From CAZUCD01 sp964618855 (GTDB lineage: Bacteria > Sumerlaeota > Sumerlaeia > SLMS01 > JANRJK01): DNA of 9,142 nucleotides. Positions 1 to 6,242 of this stretch are shown in pieces (position 1 is the stretch's first letter; each line of letters opens with the position of its first letter). The DNA lies in assembly GCA_964618855.1 (NCBI GenBank), contig CAZUCD010000151.1, positions 1 through 9,142 of the forward strand, read 5' to 3'. The notes under the pieces are model-generated. The model had not been told where the DNA came from and did no database searches. It was given only the letters and a program-made list of their open reading frames with translations. The position numbers and the translations under genes are program-made.

Positions 1-265
1 GGACGCAGCTACTTGATCGTTCTGCACACCAGGGCCCGCGCCATGCTTGGGTCCGGGCTGTGTTGTGTCGGCCCCTTGGGCCGACGCGCGCCCGATCTAT
101 TGGTACTTGCTCGACGGCAGTGCGTCGCTGGATGCACCGCTGCGCAACACTGGGGAGACCCCATGCGTAGTGCACAAAGTGGCCGCGCCGGGAAACCGTG
201 GGTCCCCGGCGCGGCGAGTTGCAGGCGTGTGTTGCGAAAGCGGTAGGGACTACAGCGAAAGGCTG
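1..265. other. Unassigned hairpin-rich segment left of the scaffold gap
   Basis: No reading frame here looks like a protein: the translations are rich in Arg, Cys and Ala with no recognisable motif. What can be seen is a cluster of perfect inverted repeats: an 8-bp stem at 67-74/78-85 with a 3-base loop, a 5-bp stem at 151-155/159-163 with a 3-base loop, and an 11-bp stem at 182-192/205-215 with a 12-base loop. The segment is separated from the amylase gene by an N gap of unknown true size, so it need not be directly adjacent to it. It may be an intergenic repeat element, structured RNA, or a scaffolding remnant; the sequence alone does not decide. Confidence 0.4.
182..215. repeat. Perfect 11-bp inverted repeat (strong hairpin)
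   Basis: GCCGCGCCGGG at 182-192 is exactly complementary to CCCGGCGCGGC at 205-215, with a 12-base loop. Neither side is followed by a T tract, so a Rho-independent terminator is not supported. It is the strongest of three hairpins in the left segment. Confidence 0.6.
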
Positions 266-275
266 NNNNNNNNNN
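266..275. other. Assembly gap (10 N)
   Basis: Ten consecutive N bases mark a scaffold join. The real distance and even the order of sequence on the two sides are uncertain. The gap lies 47 bases past the end of the amylase gene, so it does not truncate that gene. Confidence 0.99.
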
Positions 276-320
276 GGCGCCCTGGTTGGTGCCTCTGTAA
301 CCGCAGGTGCTGCGAGCACC
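276..320 (-). terminator. Weak terminator-like hairpins downstream of the amylase gene
   Basis: Just past the amylase stop codon lies GGTGCT/AGCACC (306-311/315-320, 3-base loop), followed by a second 6-bp stem with one G-T pair (276-281/288-293). No T run follows in the direction of transcription before the gap, so factor-independent termination is not clearly supported. The position directly after the gene is the main argument. Confidence 0.3.
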
Positions 321-322
321 CA

Positions 323-3082
323 TCACTGCGACAGGATGATCGCCGTGTAGGGGCCGATGCCGACGTTGGCGTTGTAGCCGAGGCCGTCCTTGGCGCCCGC
401 GTTCGCGGTCGTGTTGTAGCTGTTCGTGTTCGCGAAGTCGCTCGAGTAGCCGTTCCAGTCGCTGTTGAACCGGACGTACCAGGTGCCGCCGCGCGGCATG
501 CCGATGTTGTAGCTGCTGAAGGCCTGGTTCGAGAAGTTGAGCACCACGACCACGTCGTCCCCCGCGCCGCCCTGGTCGTAGCGGTGGAAGGCGACGACCT
601 TGTTGGTGTGGTTGACATGGAAGACGTTGTTCCCCTGTCCGCGGAGGCCGCGCGTGTTGTTGTACCAGTTGCGGCGGAGCTTGATCAGGTCGGTGTACAT
701 CGACTTGATGCCGGAGTAGGTGGTGTTCTTGGACCAGTCCAGCGGGTCCTCGGCCTCGAAGGTGCCGTCCTCGAGAAACTCCTGGCCGTGGAAGATCATC
801 GGGATGCCGGGGGCGGTGAGGGTCATGGCGGCGCCGAGGGTCGAGCGCTTCTTCGACGCCCAGCTTCCGGGATTGTCCCACCAGATTTCGGACGGCATGC
901 GCGCCTTGCCGAGGCGGACCTCGTCGTGGGACTCGGTGTAGACCACGCGCTGGAATGCGTCGCCGTTGTAGCGCGCGTTGAGTGCGGCGACGATCTTGTT
1001 CATGTCGCGGTCGGAGTCGTTCTGGACCTTGAGGACGTCGCGGACGGGGTGGACGTACTGGGCGTCCCACTGCGAGTCGAAGCCCGCTCCGCCGGCGCCC
1101 GTGGACTTGGTGAGCCACTCGTTGTTCTGGAGGTCCTCGGCGATGGAGATCTTCCAGCCCTGGCTGGAGTTGATCTCGTTGTTGATGTACTGCATGAGGC
1201 TCCAGCCGTCGGGGATGTCGCCCCCGCCGCCGTTTTCCTTGGTGCGGATGTTGACGGTGGAATCCCAGCGGAAGCCGTCCACGCGGTAGTCGTTGAGCCA
1301 CATCATGGCGTTGTCGCGCAGGTAGGAGCGGACCTCGCCGCGCCCGTAGTCGGGGCGCGTGTCGCCCCACGGGGTGAATGAGCGCCAGTCGTTGTAGAAG
1401 TAGATGCCGCCCTTGCCGTTCTGGCTCCAGCCGTCGAACTGCCACATGTCGAGGTCGGATGGGCCGAAGTGGTTGTAGACGATGTCCTGGAGGACGGCGA
1501 TGCCGCGCGCGTGGGCCTGCTTCACGAACTCCTTGTAGCCCTGGTAGCCGCCGTAGGCGGTCTCGACCGCGAAGGGCGCGGCGGGGTTGTAGCCCATCGA
1601 GAAGTCCGCGGCGAACTCGGCCACGGGGAGGACGCACACTGCGTTCACGCCGAGGTCCTTGATGTGGTCGAGCTTGGCGATGGCGCTGGTGAAGTTGCCC
1701 GGCCCGCCGCCCGGGGAGTCGTTCATCGTGCCGATGCTCATCTGGTAGATGACCATCTCGTTCCAGCTCGGCGATGAGTACGTGTCCGCCGGGACCGTCG
1801 TGCCCGTGATCGTGATGTCGTCGAGGGCGACTCCGTCGCTGGCGATGGGATAGTCATCGTAGCGCTGGAAGCGGACCCGGAACCCCGCGCCCGGGGTGAA
1901 GCCGGCCGTGGCGGCGGCGGTCGAGAGGTTCACCGTGCGCGTGCTGAATGAGCTGGAGATGGCCGGATAGCTGTCCACCTTCGTCCAAGTGGTGCCGTTG
2001 TTCGAGATGTAGACGCCGTCCGTGGTGTGCGACTCGTCGCCGATGTTGCGAACCTTGTAGGTGAGGGTGATGTTGGACTTGCCGGTCGCGTTGAGGGGGA
2101 CGGTGAGTTGCACGGTCGAGTAGTTCGCGGAGGTCGAGTTGTCGAGCGTGACCCCGCGCGTGCCCGCGGCCTTGTAGGTCGTGCTGAGCTGCACGCGCCA
2201 GGATCCCGTGCCGCTCGTGACCCACTGCGGATTGAGGGTGGTGGCCTCGAAGTTGTCGGAGAACATCGTCTGCACCTGGCCAGCGGCGGACCAGTTGTAG
2301 TTCGGGTCGTGGATGATCGAGTTGCCGACGGAGTTGGTCAGGGCCTGGCCACGCGGGTCCTTCTTCCAGTAGGCGGTGCCGCCGTTGTTGATGACGTACT
2401 TGAACTGCTGTCCGATGGTGGCGCCGTTGACGTCGCGCGACCAGTTGCCGTTGCCTTCGCTGACGAGCTGCGTGGCGGTGCCGGACCAGCCGTTGAAGTC
2501 TCCTGCGACGAAGACGCTGGAGGCGTTCGGCGCCCAGACGCGGAACATGACGCCGCCCGTGTAGGGCACGGGGCCCATGCCCTGGCGGGTACTGGCCACC
2601 GGAGGGGCCGGCGTCGGTGTCGGCGTCGGGGTCGCAGTGGGGGTGGGGGTTGGCGTCGGGGTCGGGGTTGGCGTCGGCGTGGCCGAGGTCGTCACCGTGG
2701 CGCGCAGTGTGTAGGGGGAGGACGTCGCCCATCCGTTCACGCCGATGTACCACGTCCCCGAGGAAAGGACGGGGCTGGAGGAGGAGCTGACCGTGACCGT
2801 CTCGTTGCTGGTGGAGAGGTAGGGGCGGAAGTCCCAGAGGCTCGTGGTGGGGGTGCCCGCCTTGCGGACATAGAGGTCGGCATCACCTGAGGAACCGGTC
2901 ATGACGACCTGAAGCTGGGTGCCATTGGATGGGACGTTGATGGTGTACTGCTGCCAAGCGCCCGAAGCGACGGTGTTGCTCACCTGCACACCGCTGGTCA
3001 GCGCGGTTTGTGCGCCGACGACCTCCGGAGCCAGTATCGTCAGGCAGAGGGCGGCTGCGGTAAGGACGGAGCGGAGTTTCAT
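323..3082 (-). CDS. Secreted multi-domain alpha-amylase family protein (GH13)
   Basis: This 919-residue protein should act outside the cytoplasm on alpha-1,4/1,6-glucans such as starch or glycogen. Residues 1-24 form a signal peptide with likely cleavage after VGA. An approximately 100-residue beta domain resembling PPC (pre-peptidase C-terminal) follows, then a Thr-Pro linker at 135-158. A CBM48/E-set domain (about 170-265) carries FRVWAPNA and GDFNGW. Next is a beta-sandwich resembling MAM/jelly-roll domains (about 270-428), ending in ALDDITI. The GH13 barrel runs from about 435 to 815, with H538 in region I (VYNH), nucleophile D607 (FRWD), acid/base E649 (IAED) and D720 (ESHDE), so the catalytic triad is complete. 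A C-terminal beta domain closes it. Start: ATG at 3082 is preferred because AAAGG lies at good spacing; an in-frame TTG three codons upstream is too close to it. Branching-enzyme-like sequences are near relatives, so hydrolase versus transglycosylase activity is not settled. Confidence 0.93.
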   Translation of the reverse strand: MKLRSVLTAAALCLTILAPEVVGAQTALTSGVQVSNTVASGAWQQYTINVPSNGTQLQVVMTGSSGDADLYVRKAGTPTTSLWDFRPYLSTSNETVTVSSSSSPVLSSGTWYIGVNGWATSSPYTLRATVTTSATPTPTPTPTPTPTPTATPTPTPTPAPPVASTRQGMGPVPYTGGVMFRVWAPNASSVFVAGDFNGWSGTATQLVSEGNGNWSRDVNGATIGQQFKYVINNGGTAYWKKDPRGQALTNSVGNSIIHDPNYNWSAAGQVQTMFSDNFEATTLNPQWVTSGTGSWRVQLSTTYKAAGTRGVTLDNSTSANYSTVQLTVPLNATGKSNITLTYKVRNIGDESHTTDGVYISNNGTTWTKVDSYPAISSSFSTRTVNLSTAAATAGFTPGAGFRVRFQRYDDYPIASDGVALDDITITGTTVPADTYSSPSWNEMVIYQMSIGTMNDSPGGGPGNFTSAIAKLDHIKDLGVNAVCVLPVAEFAADFSMGYNPAAPFAVETAYGGYQGYKEFVKQAHARGIAVLQDIVYNHFGPSDLDMWQFDGWSQNGKGGIYFYNDWRSFTPWGDTRPDYGRGEVRSYLRDNAMMWLNDYRVDGFRWDSTVNIRTKENGGGGDIPDGWSLMQYINNEINSSQGWKISIAEDLQNNEWLTKSTGAGGAGFDSQWDAQYVHPVRDVLKVQNDSDRDMNKIVAALNARYNGDAFQRVVYTESHDEVRLGKARMPSEIWWDNPGSWASKKRSTLGAAMTLTAPGIPMIFHGQEFLEDGTFEAEDPLDWSKNTTYSGIKSMYTDLIKLRRNWYNNTRGLRGQGNNVFHVNHTNKVVAFHRYDQGGAGDDVVVVLNFSNQAFSSYNIGMPRGGTWYVRFNSDWNGYSSDFANTNSYNTTANAGAKDGLGYNANVGIGPYTAIILSQ
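2609..2680 (-). repeat. Thr-Pro codon repeat (interdomain linker)
   Basis: Twenty-four codons encode seven Thr-Pro pairs, one Thr-Ala, and four more Thr-Pro pairs (residues 135-158 of the amylase). Such linkers usually give an extended, protease-tolerant spacer between domains of secreted glycan-active enzymes. Here it separates the PPC-like domain from the CBM48-GH13 part. The near-identical hexanucleotides could change in number by slippage without breaking the frame. Confidence 0.9.
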
Positions 3083-3352
3083 GGCCGTCAACCTTTGGGG
3101 CTTTCCGGATGGACCCGTTTGGGCGCCCGGATTTTTTTGATGTTTCTTGGAGAGAGAGCGGTACGCTCGATGGGTTGTCCCGTCAACGAGCGATGGGGAA
3201 ACCCGTTTAATGAAGTGTTTTATCGCTGTGTAGTGCTGATTTTACAGGTCTTGCGACACCACTGGATTAGTTCAGAATGGGACGGTCGCAGAAGTCGGAG
3301 TGTATTTCGGGCCGGACGGGAACGCGGCACGACCAGAAGTCGGCGGGAAAAA
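3083..3352 (-). promoter_or_regulatory. Leader and putative promoter region of the amylase gene
   Basis: This 270-base gap between the BFD-like gene and the amylase has no credible ORF and is clearly richer in A+T than its surroundings, as expected for a control region. On the minus strand a TTGACG hexamer lies at 3186-3181, but no good -10 sits 16-18 bases beyond it (TACCGC at best), so no promoter is assigned. TGTAAAAT near 3240 could be a -10 without a clear -35. The translation signal AAAGG lies a few bases before the ATG at 3082. The gap suggests the amylase has its own promoter. Confidence 0.45.
3104..3131 (-). promoter_or_regulatory. Possible leader hairpin upstream of the amylase ribosome site
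   Basis: TCCGG at 3104-3108 pairs with CCGGA at 3127-3131, and inside it CCC (3114-3116) pairs with GGG (3121-3123). Read on the minus strand, this hairpin ends just before the AAAGG ribosome-binding site and is preceded by seven A. It could protect the 5' end or modulate translation. On the plus strand the same bases look like a terminator with seven T, but no plus-strand gene lies upstream to use it. Confidence 0.3.
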
Positions 3353-3637
3353 CTAAAGGGCTTTATCGTCGAATCCTTGCTCGGGAGGCGGCTGGAGGTC
3401 TTCCAACAACTCAAGAATGTCCGGCCGGCACGAGCCGCAGGCACCCCCGGCTTCGCAGGCGGCGATGACCTCCGACACCGTCCGCAGGCGGCCGGCGCGG
3501 ATGGGGTCGATGCTGCGGGGTGCTGGGGTGTGGACGCTGTTGCTGTGCGGCTCCTCCGCAGGGGCGGGCCTGTGGCTGGCTGGGGGGGGGGGGGGGCGGC
3601 CCGGGATGGGGTTGGGGGCGTCGTCTTCGCCGGGCAT
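3353..3637 (-). CDS. Small BFD-like [2Fe-2S] protein lacking the first Cys pair
   Basis: This 94-residue protein has a proline-rich, low-complexity N-terminus (1-40) and a C-terminal half matching the BFD-like [2Fe-2S] domain: RTVSEVIAACEAGGACGSC, then a helix PDILELLEDL. BFD domains bind one cluster through C-x-C, about 31-32 residues, then C-x-x-C. Here the second pair is intact (C67, C70), but the residues at the expected positions of the first pair are S32 and S34, each encoded by AGC, one base from Cys TGC. Cluster binding in the usual manner is therefore doubtful; C61 is an extra candidate ligand. Start: ATG 3637 is the only common start codon in the open frame and has AAGG eight bases upstream. 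It lies upstream of and co-directional with the amylase, divergent from the kinase. BFD proteins typically serve iron release, electron transfer or Fe-S handling; its role here is unknown. Confidence 0.72.
   Translation of the reverse strand: MPGEDDAPNPIPGRPPPPPASHRPAPAEEPHSNSVHTPAPRSIDPIRAGRLRTVSEVIAACEAGGACGSCRPDILELLEDLQPPPEQGFDDKAL
3582..3596. repeat. 15-base poly-G (poly-C) tract
   Basis: Fifteen consecutive G on the plus strand lie inside the BFD-like gene, where on the minus strand they encode most of a five-proline stretch (residues 15-19). A length change not divisible by three would shift that gene's frame after about 14 residues. The tract is also a common place for sequencing error, so its exact length is uncertain. 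Confidence 0.9.
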
Positions 3638-3725
3638 GAAAAGGACCTTGTCGGGTCCGCGGGTGCGGTGTGAAATCGGGGGCGAGCCTGCGACGAGGGT
3701 CGCGGCATGTCAAAGGGGGTGGCAG
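3638..3725. promoter_or_regulatory. Divergent intergenic region between BFD-like and kinase genes
   Basis: Given the preferred starts, 88 bases separate the two divergent genes and should hold both promoters or part of them. The ribosome-binding sites are visible: AAGG (minus strand, 3649-3646) before ATG 3637, and AAAGGGGG (3712-3719) before GTG 3726. No sigma-70 hexamers are convincing in this GC-rich stretch. Confidence 0.45.
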
Positions 3726-5438
3726 GTGGCCGAGTCCGCGACGGGGAAGAAGCTGGCGCACACGTTGACGATCCTGCGCCAAGGGCAGGAGTTCGGGTGC
3801 GTGGCCCTGCCGCAGGGGGCGCGCATGCGCATCGGACGGGACTCGCGCATGGAAGTGCACCTCGACGACTCGAGCGTTTCCCGCATGCACGCCGAGGTAA
3901 GGGAGCGCGACGGTGAGATCCGGCTGCGCGACCTGCGGTCCCTGAACGGGACCCACCTGAATGGCGAGACCGTGATGGAGACGATCATCCGCCCCGGTGA
4001 CGTGGTGCGGATCGGGATATTCACCTTGCTGCTGGGCCGTGCGGATGCGGGGCCGCAGGCGGACAACGAGCCGATCTCCAACCACCCGGCGTGGCGGCGG
4101 CAGGACCTGTTCGAGATCATCCATGCGCTCGACCTCGAGGAGATGGACCCGAAGACGAGCCGGCTCTCGACGAACCTGACGTCGATGGGGCTGGATCCTG
4201 AGGAGGCGCGGCGGAGCCAGCGCAAGCTGTCGTCGGCGTACTCGAAGCTGCTGTCGCTCATGAACGCGGTGGCGCGGATCGGGCGCCTGACGGACCGCGA
4301 GCAGATCGTGCGGCAGTTCCTGGAGGCGCTGCTGACGTCGTTCGACAACGTGGAGGCGGTGGCGCTGTTCGGCACACCCGGGGGGGACCGCGCGCGCGTG
4401 CTCCACAGCGACAGCCAGACGGGGAGGCTGCAGATCCACGACGACGACACGACGCAGGGCTTGATTTCCCGTGCGCTGGAGTCGCACTCGGCGATCTACG
4501 CGGTGGATGGAAACCCCTCGACGCACCACGACTCGAGCACCCACCGGACGCGGCGCTCGATGATGTGCTCCCCCTTCATCGTGCGCGGGGAGTCGCGCGG
4601 GCTCCTGTACGTGGAGAACTCGCGGAAGCCCTACTGCTTCGACCACTTCGACCTGGACCTGCTCGCGGTGTTCGCGTTCCACCTCGGGGCCGCGCTGGAG
4701 AACTCACAGCTCATCCTGGACATCACGGAGCGCAAGCGCGCCGAGGAGGAGATGCGGTTCCAGGAGGAGGTGCTGCGGCACGCGTCGGCGCAGACGCTGC
4801 AGGCGCAGGAGCGCGAGCGCATGCGCATCAGCCGGGAGCTGCACGACGGCGTGGGGCAGTCTCTGACGGCCCTTCGGTACCAACTCGAGTCGGTGCGGAC
4901 GCTGGCGCGGCCGATGCCGAACAACACGGAGCTCATGCGCGAGCTGAAGGAGATCGGGAACTTTGTCGCAACGGTGATCGACGACCTGAGGACCATATCG
5001 CTCGACCTGCGGCCGACGATGCTGGACGACCTCGGGCTTGAGCCAACCGTGGAGTGGTTTGCGCGGCAGTTCGACGAGCGCCGCGGCATCCATGTCGAGC
5101 GCGACTACGACCTCGGCGGCGATCCCGTGCCCTCGGCGACGGCGACGGCGGCCTTCCGGATCATCCAGGAGGCGCTGGGCAACATCTACAAGCACGCGCG
5201 CGCGACGCGCGCATGGGTCCGCATCGAGAGGGAGGGGGAGACCCTGATGCTGACCGTCAGGGACAATGGGGAGGGATTCGATCCGGCCTCCCTGAGGTCG
5301 CGGGCACCGCAGCAGGCGGGGAGCGGGATCGTGAACATGCGCGAGCGAGCATTGTCTCTCGGGGGGCATTTTACACTGGATGCCACGCCCGGTCGCGGGA
5401 CTACAATCTGCGTGAGACTCCCCCTCACGGAAGGGTGA
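3726..5438 (+). CDS. Soluble FHA-GAF sensor histidine kinase (HisKA_3 type)
   Basis: This 570-residue cytoplasmic kinase should autophosphorylate on histidine and pass phosphate to the adjacent regulator. An FHA domain (about 10-104) has IGR, SRMH at 52-55, the LNGT loop at 73-76 and NG at 79-80, the residues that read phosphothreonine. A helical linker leads to a GAF domain (about 185-330), then the HisKA_3 helix pair with H373 in RELHDGVGQ and the HATPase domain with N486 (N box), DNGEG at 513-517 and GSG at 532-534. No membrane segment is seen. Start: GTG 3726 has AAAGGGGG six bases upstream and begins just before the FHA fold. The frame stays open to 3417, but the extra residues are low-complexity antisense of the BFD-like gene. 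ATG 3636 is a weaker alternative. It is followed after three bases by the regulator gene. The GAF ligand cannot be told from the sequence. Confidence 0.9.
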   Translation: MAESATGKKLAHTLTILRQGQEFGCVALPQGARMRIGRDSRMEVHLDDSSVSRMHAEVRERDGEIRLRDLRSLNGTHLNGETVMETIIRPGDVVRIGIFTLLLGRADAGPQADNEPISNHPAWRRQDLFEIIHALDLEEMDPKTSRLSTNLTSMGLDPEEARRSQRKLSSAYSKLLSLMNAVARIGRLTDREQIVRQFLEALLTSFDNVEAVALFGTPGGDRARVLHSDSQTGRLQIHDDDTTQGLISRALESHSAIYAVDGNPSTHHDSSTHRTRRSMMCSPFIVRGESRGLLYVENSRKPYCFDHFDLDLLAVFAFHLGAALENSQLILDITERKRAEEEMRFQEEVLRHASAQTLQAQERERMRISRELHDGVGQSLTALRYQLESVRTLARPMPNNTELMRELKEIGNFVATVIDDLRTISLDLRPTMLDDLGLEPTVEWFARQFDERRGIHVERDYDLGGDPVPSATATAAFRIIQEALGNIYKHARATRAWVRIEREGETLMLTVRDNGEGFDPASLRSRAPQQAGSGIVNMRERALSLGGHFTLDATPGRGTTICVRLPLTEG

Positions 5439-5441
5439 CCC

Positions 5442-6119
5442 ATGATGACCATGAAGACAGCGCTTCGCGTCCTGATAGTTGACGACCACACGATCGTCCG
5501 GCAGGGACTCCGCAAGCTCCTCGAATCGGAAGGCGACATCGAGATCGTCGGCGAGGCCGCGGATGGACGGGAGGCTGTCGCGAAGGCGGCCGACCTGACC
5601 CCGTCGGTCGTGCTGCTGGACATTTCCATGCCCGGACTGAACGGCCTCGAGGCGATCCGCCAGATCATGAAGCGCTCGCCGAAGTCGCGCGTGCTCGTGC
5701 TCTCGATGCACAAGAACGAGGCCTACGTGCTGCAGGCGCTCCGCAACGGCGCGAGCGGATACGTGCTGAAGGAGTCGGCCTCCGAGGAGATCGTGACGGC
5801 GCTGCGCGCGCTGGGCCGCGGGGAGAGCTACCTCTCGCCCTCGATCAGCCGCGTCGTGATCGACGACTACCTGAGGATCAACAGTGGCGGCGAGCAGGCG
5901 GGGCGCACGCTCTACGAGTCGCTCACGGCGCGCGAGCGGGAGATTTTCCAGCTCCTCGCCGAGGGCCTCAAGAACCACGAGGTCGCCGAACGCCTCCACG
6001 TGAGCGTCAAGACCGTCGAGACGCACCGCGCGCACGTGATGGAGAAGCTCGGGCTGAACAACATCGCCGAACTGGTGAAGTACGCGATCGAGATCGGCAT
6101 CGTGCAGCTCGACGCCTGA
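5442..6119 (+). CDS. NarL/FixJ family response regulator
   Basis: This 225-residue protein is the probable partner of the preceding kinase: it receives phosphate and binds DNA. The receiver domain (about 8-125) shows the acidic pair D14-D15, phosphoacceptor D60 (LLDISMPG), S88 and K110. A short linker leads to a LuxR-type helix-turn-helix (about 160-222), with LTAREREIFQLLAEG and VSVKTVETHRAHVMEKLG typical of the family. GGAAGGG six to seven bases before ATG 5442 is a strong ribosome site lying across the kinase stop codon, so translation is probably coupled; ATG 5445 and 5451 are possible alternatives. A strong terminator follows. HisKA_3 kinases almost always pair with this class of regulator. 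No target genes can be inferred. Confidence 0.95.
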   Translation: MMTMKTALRVLIVDDHTIVRQGLRKLLESEGDIEIVGEAADGREAVAKAADLTPSVVLLDISMPGLNGLEAIRQIMKRSPKSRVLVLSMHKNEAYVLQALRNGASGYVLKESASEEIVTALRALGRGESYLSPSISRVVIDDYLRINSGGEQAGRTLYESLTAREREIFQLLAEGLKNHEVAERLHVSVKTVETHRAHVMEKLGLNNIAELVKYAIEIGIVQLDA

Positions 6120-6173
6120 CGGGTGGGCGGCCCCGCGCCGCGCCACGCCCGCAGGGGCCGCATGGCAGGCAGC

Positions 6174-6210
6174 AGAGGCCCGGAGGCTCGCCCCCGGGCC
6201 TCTCGATTTT
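6174..6210 (+). terminator. Rho-independent terminator of the kinase-regulator operon
   Basis: A perfect 10-bp GC-rich stem (AGAGGCCCGG 6174-6183, CCGGGCCTCT 6194-6203) with a 10-base loop is followed by CGATTTT (T run 6207-6210). It lies 55 bases past the regulator stop codon and ends the two-gene transcript, which implies a separate promoter for the next gene. Confidence 0.8.
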
Positions 6211-6242
6211 CGCCCATCCGCACCGACGGGATCCGACCAACG

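Noticed and set aside
140..170. Resemblance to the TGGGG...CCCCATGCG hairpin near the 3' end of 5S rRNA
   Set aside because: Only this short hairpin matches, the loop bases differ, and none of the other conserved 5S segments are present nearby.
9..265. Possible coding fragments in the left segment
   Set aside because: Short, Cys/Arg-rich translations without ribosome sites or motifs, and any longer frame runs through the N gap.
2027..2890. Plus-strand open frame inside the amylase gene
   Set aside because: It is the antisense of the CBM48, linker and PPC regions and has Gly/Arg/Val-rich nonsense composition.
3340..3356. T run after the BFD-like stop codon as a terminator
   Set aside because: TTTTT follows the stop on the minus strand, but the only preceding palindrome is a 4-bp AT stem, too weak to call.
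3411..4682. Long minus-strand open frame (423 codons) opposite the kinase gene
   Set aside because: Translation is Arg/Pro/His/Gln-rich without motifs, the usual antisense shadow of a GC-rich gene; the plus strand here encodes intact FHA and GAF domains.
4704..6146. Long minus-strand open frame opposite the kinase and regulator
   Set aside because: Low-complexity shadow translation; the opposite strand has clear HisKA_3, HATPase, receiver and LuxR domains.
6123..6242. N-terminal extension of the TPR-like protein from GTG 6123
   Set aside because: It would overlay the Rho-independent terminator, and the translation is Arg/Pro-rich with no helical character.
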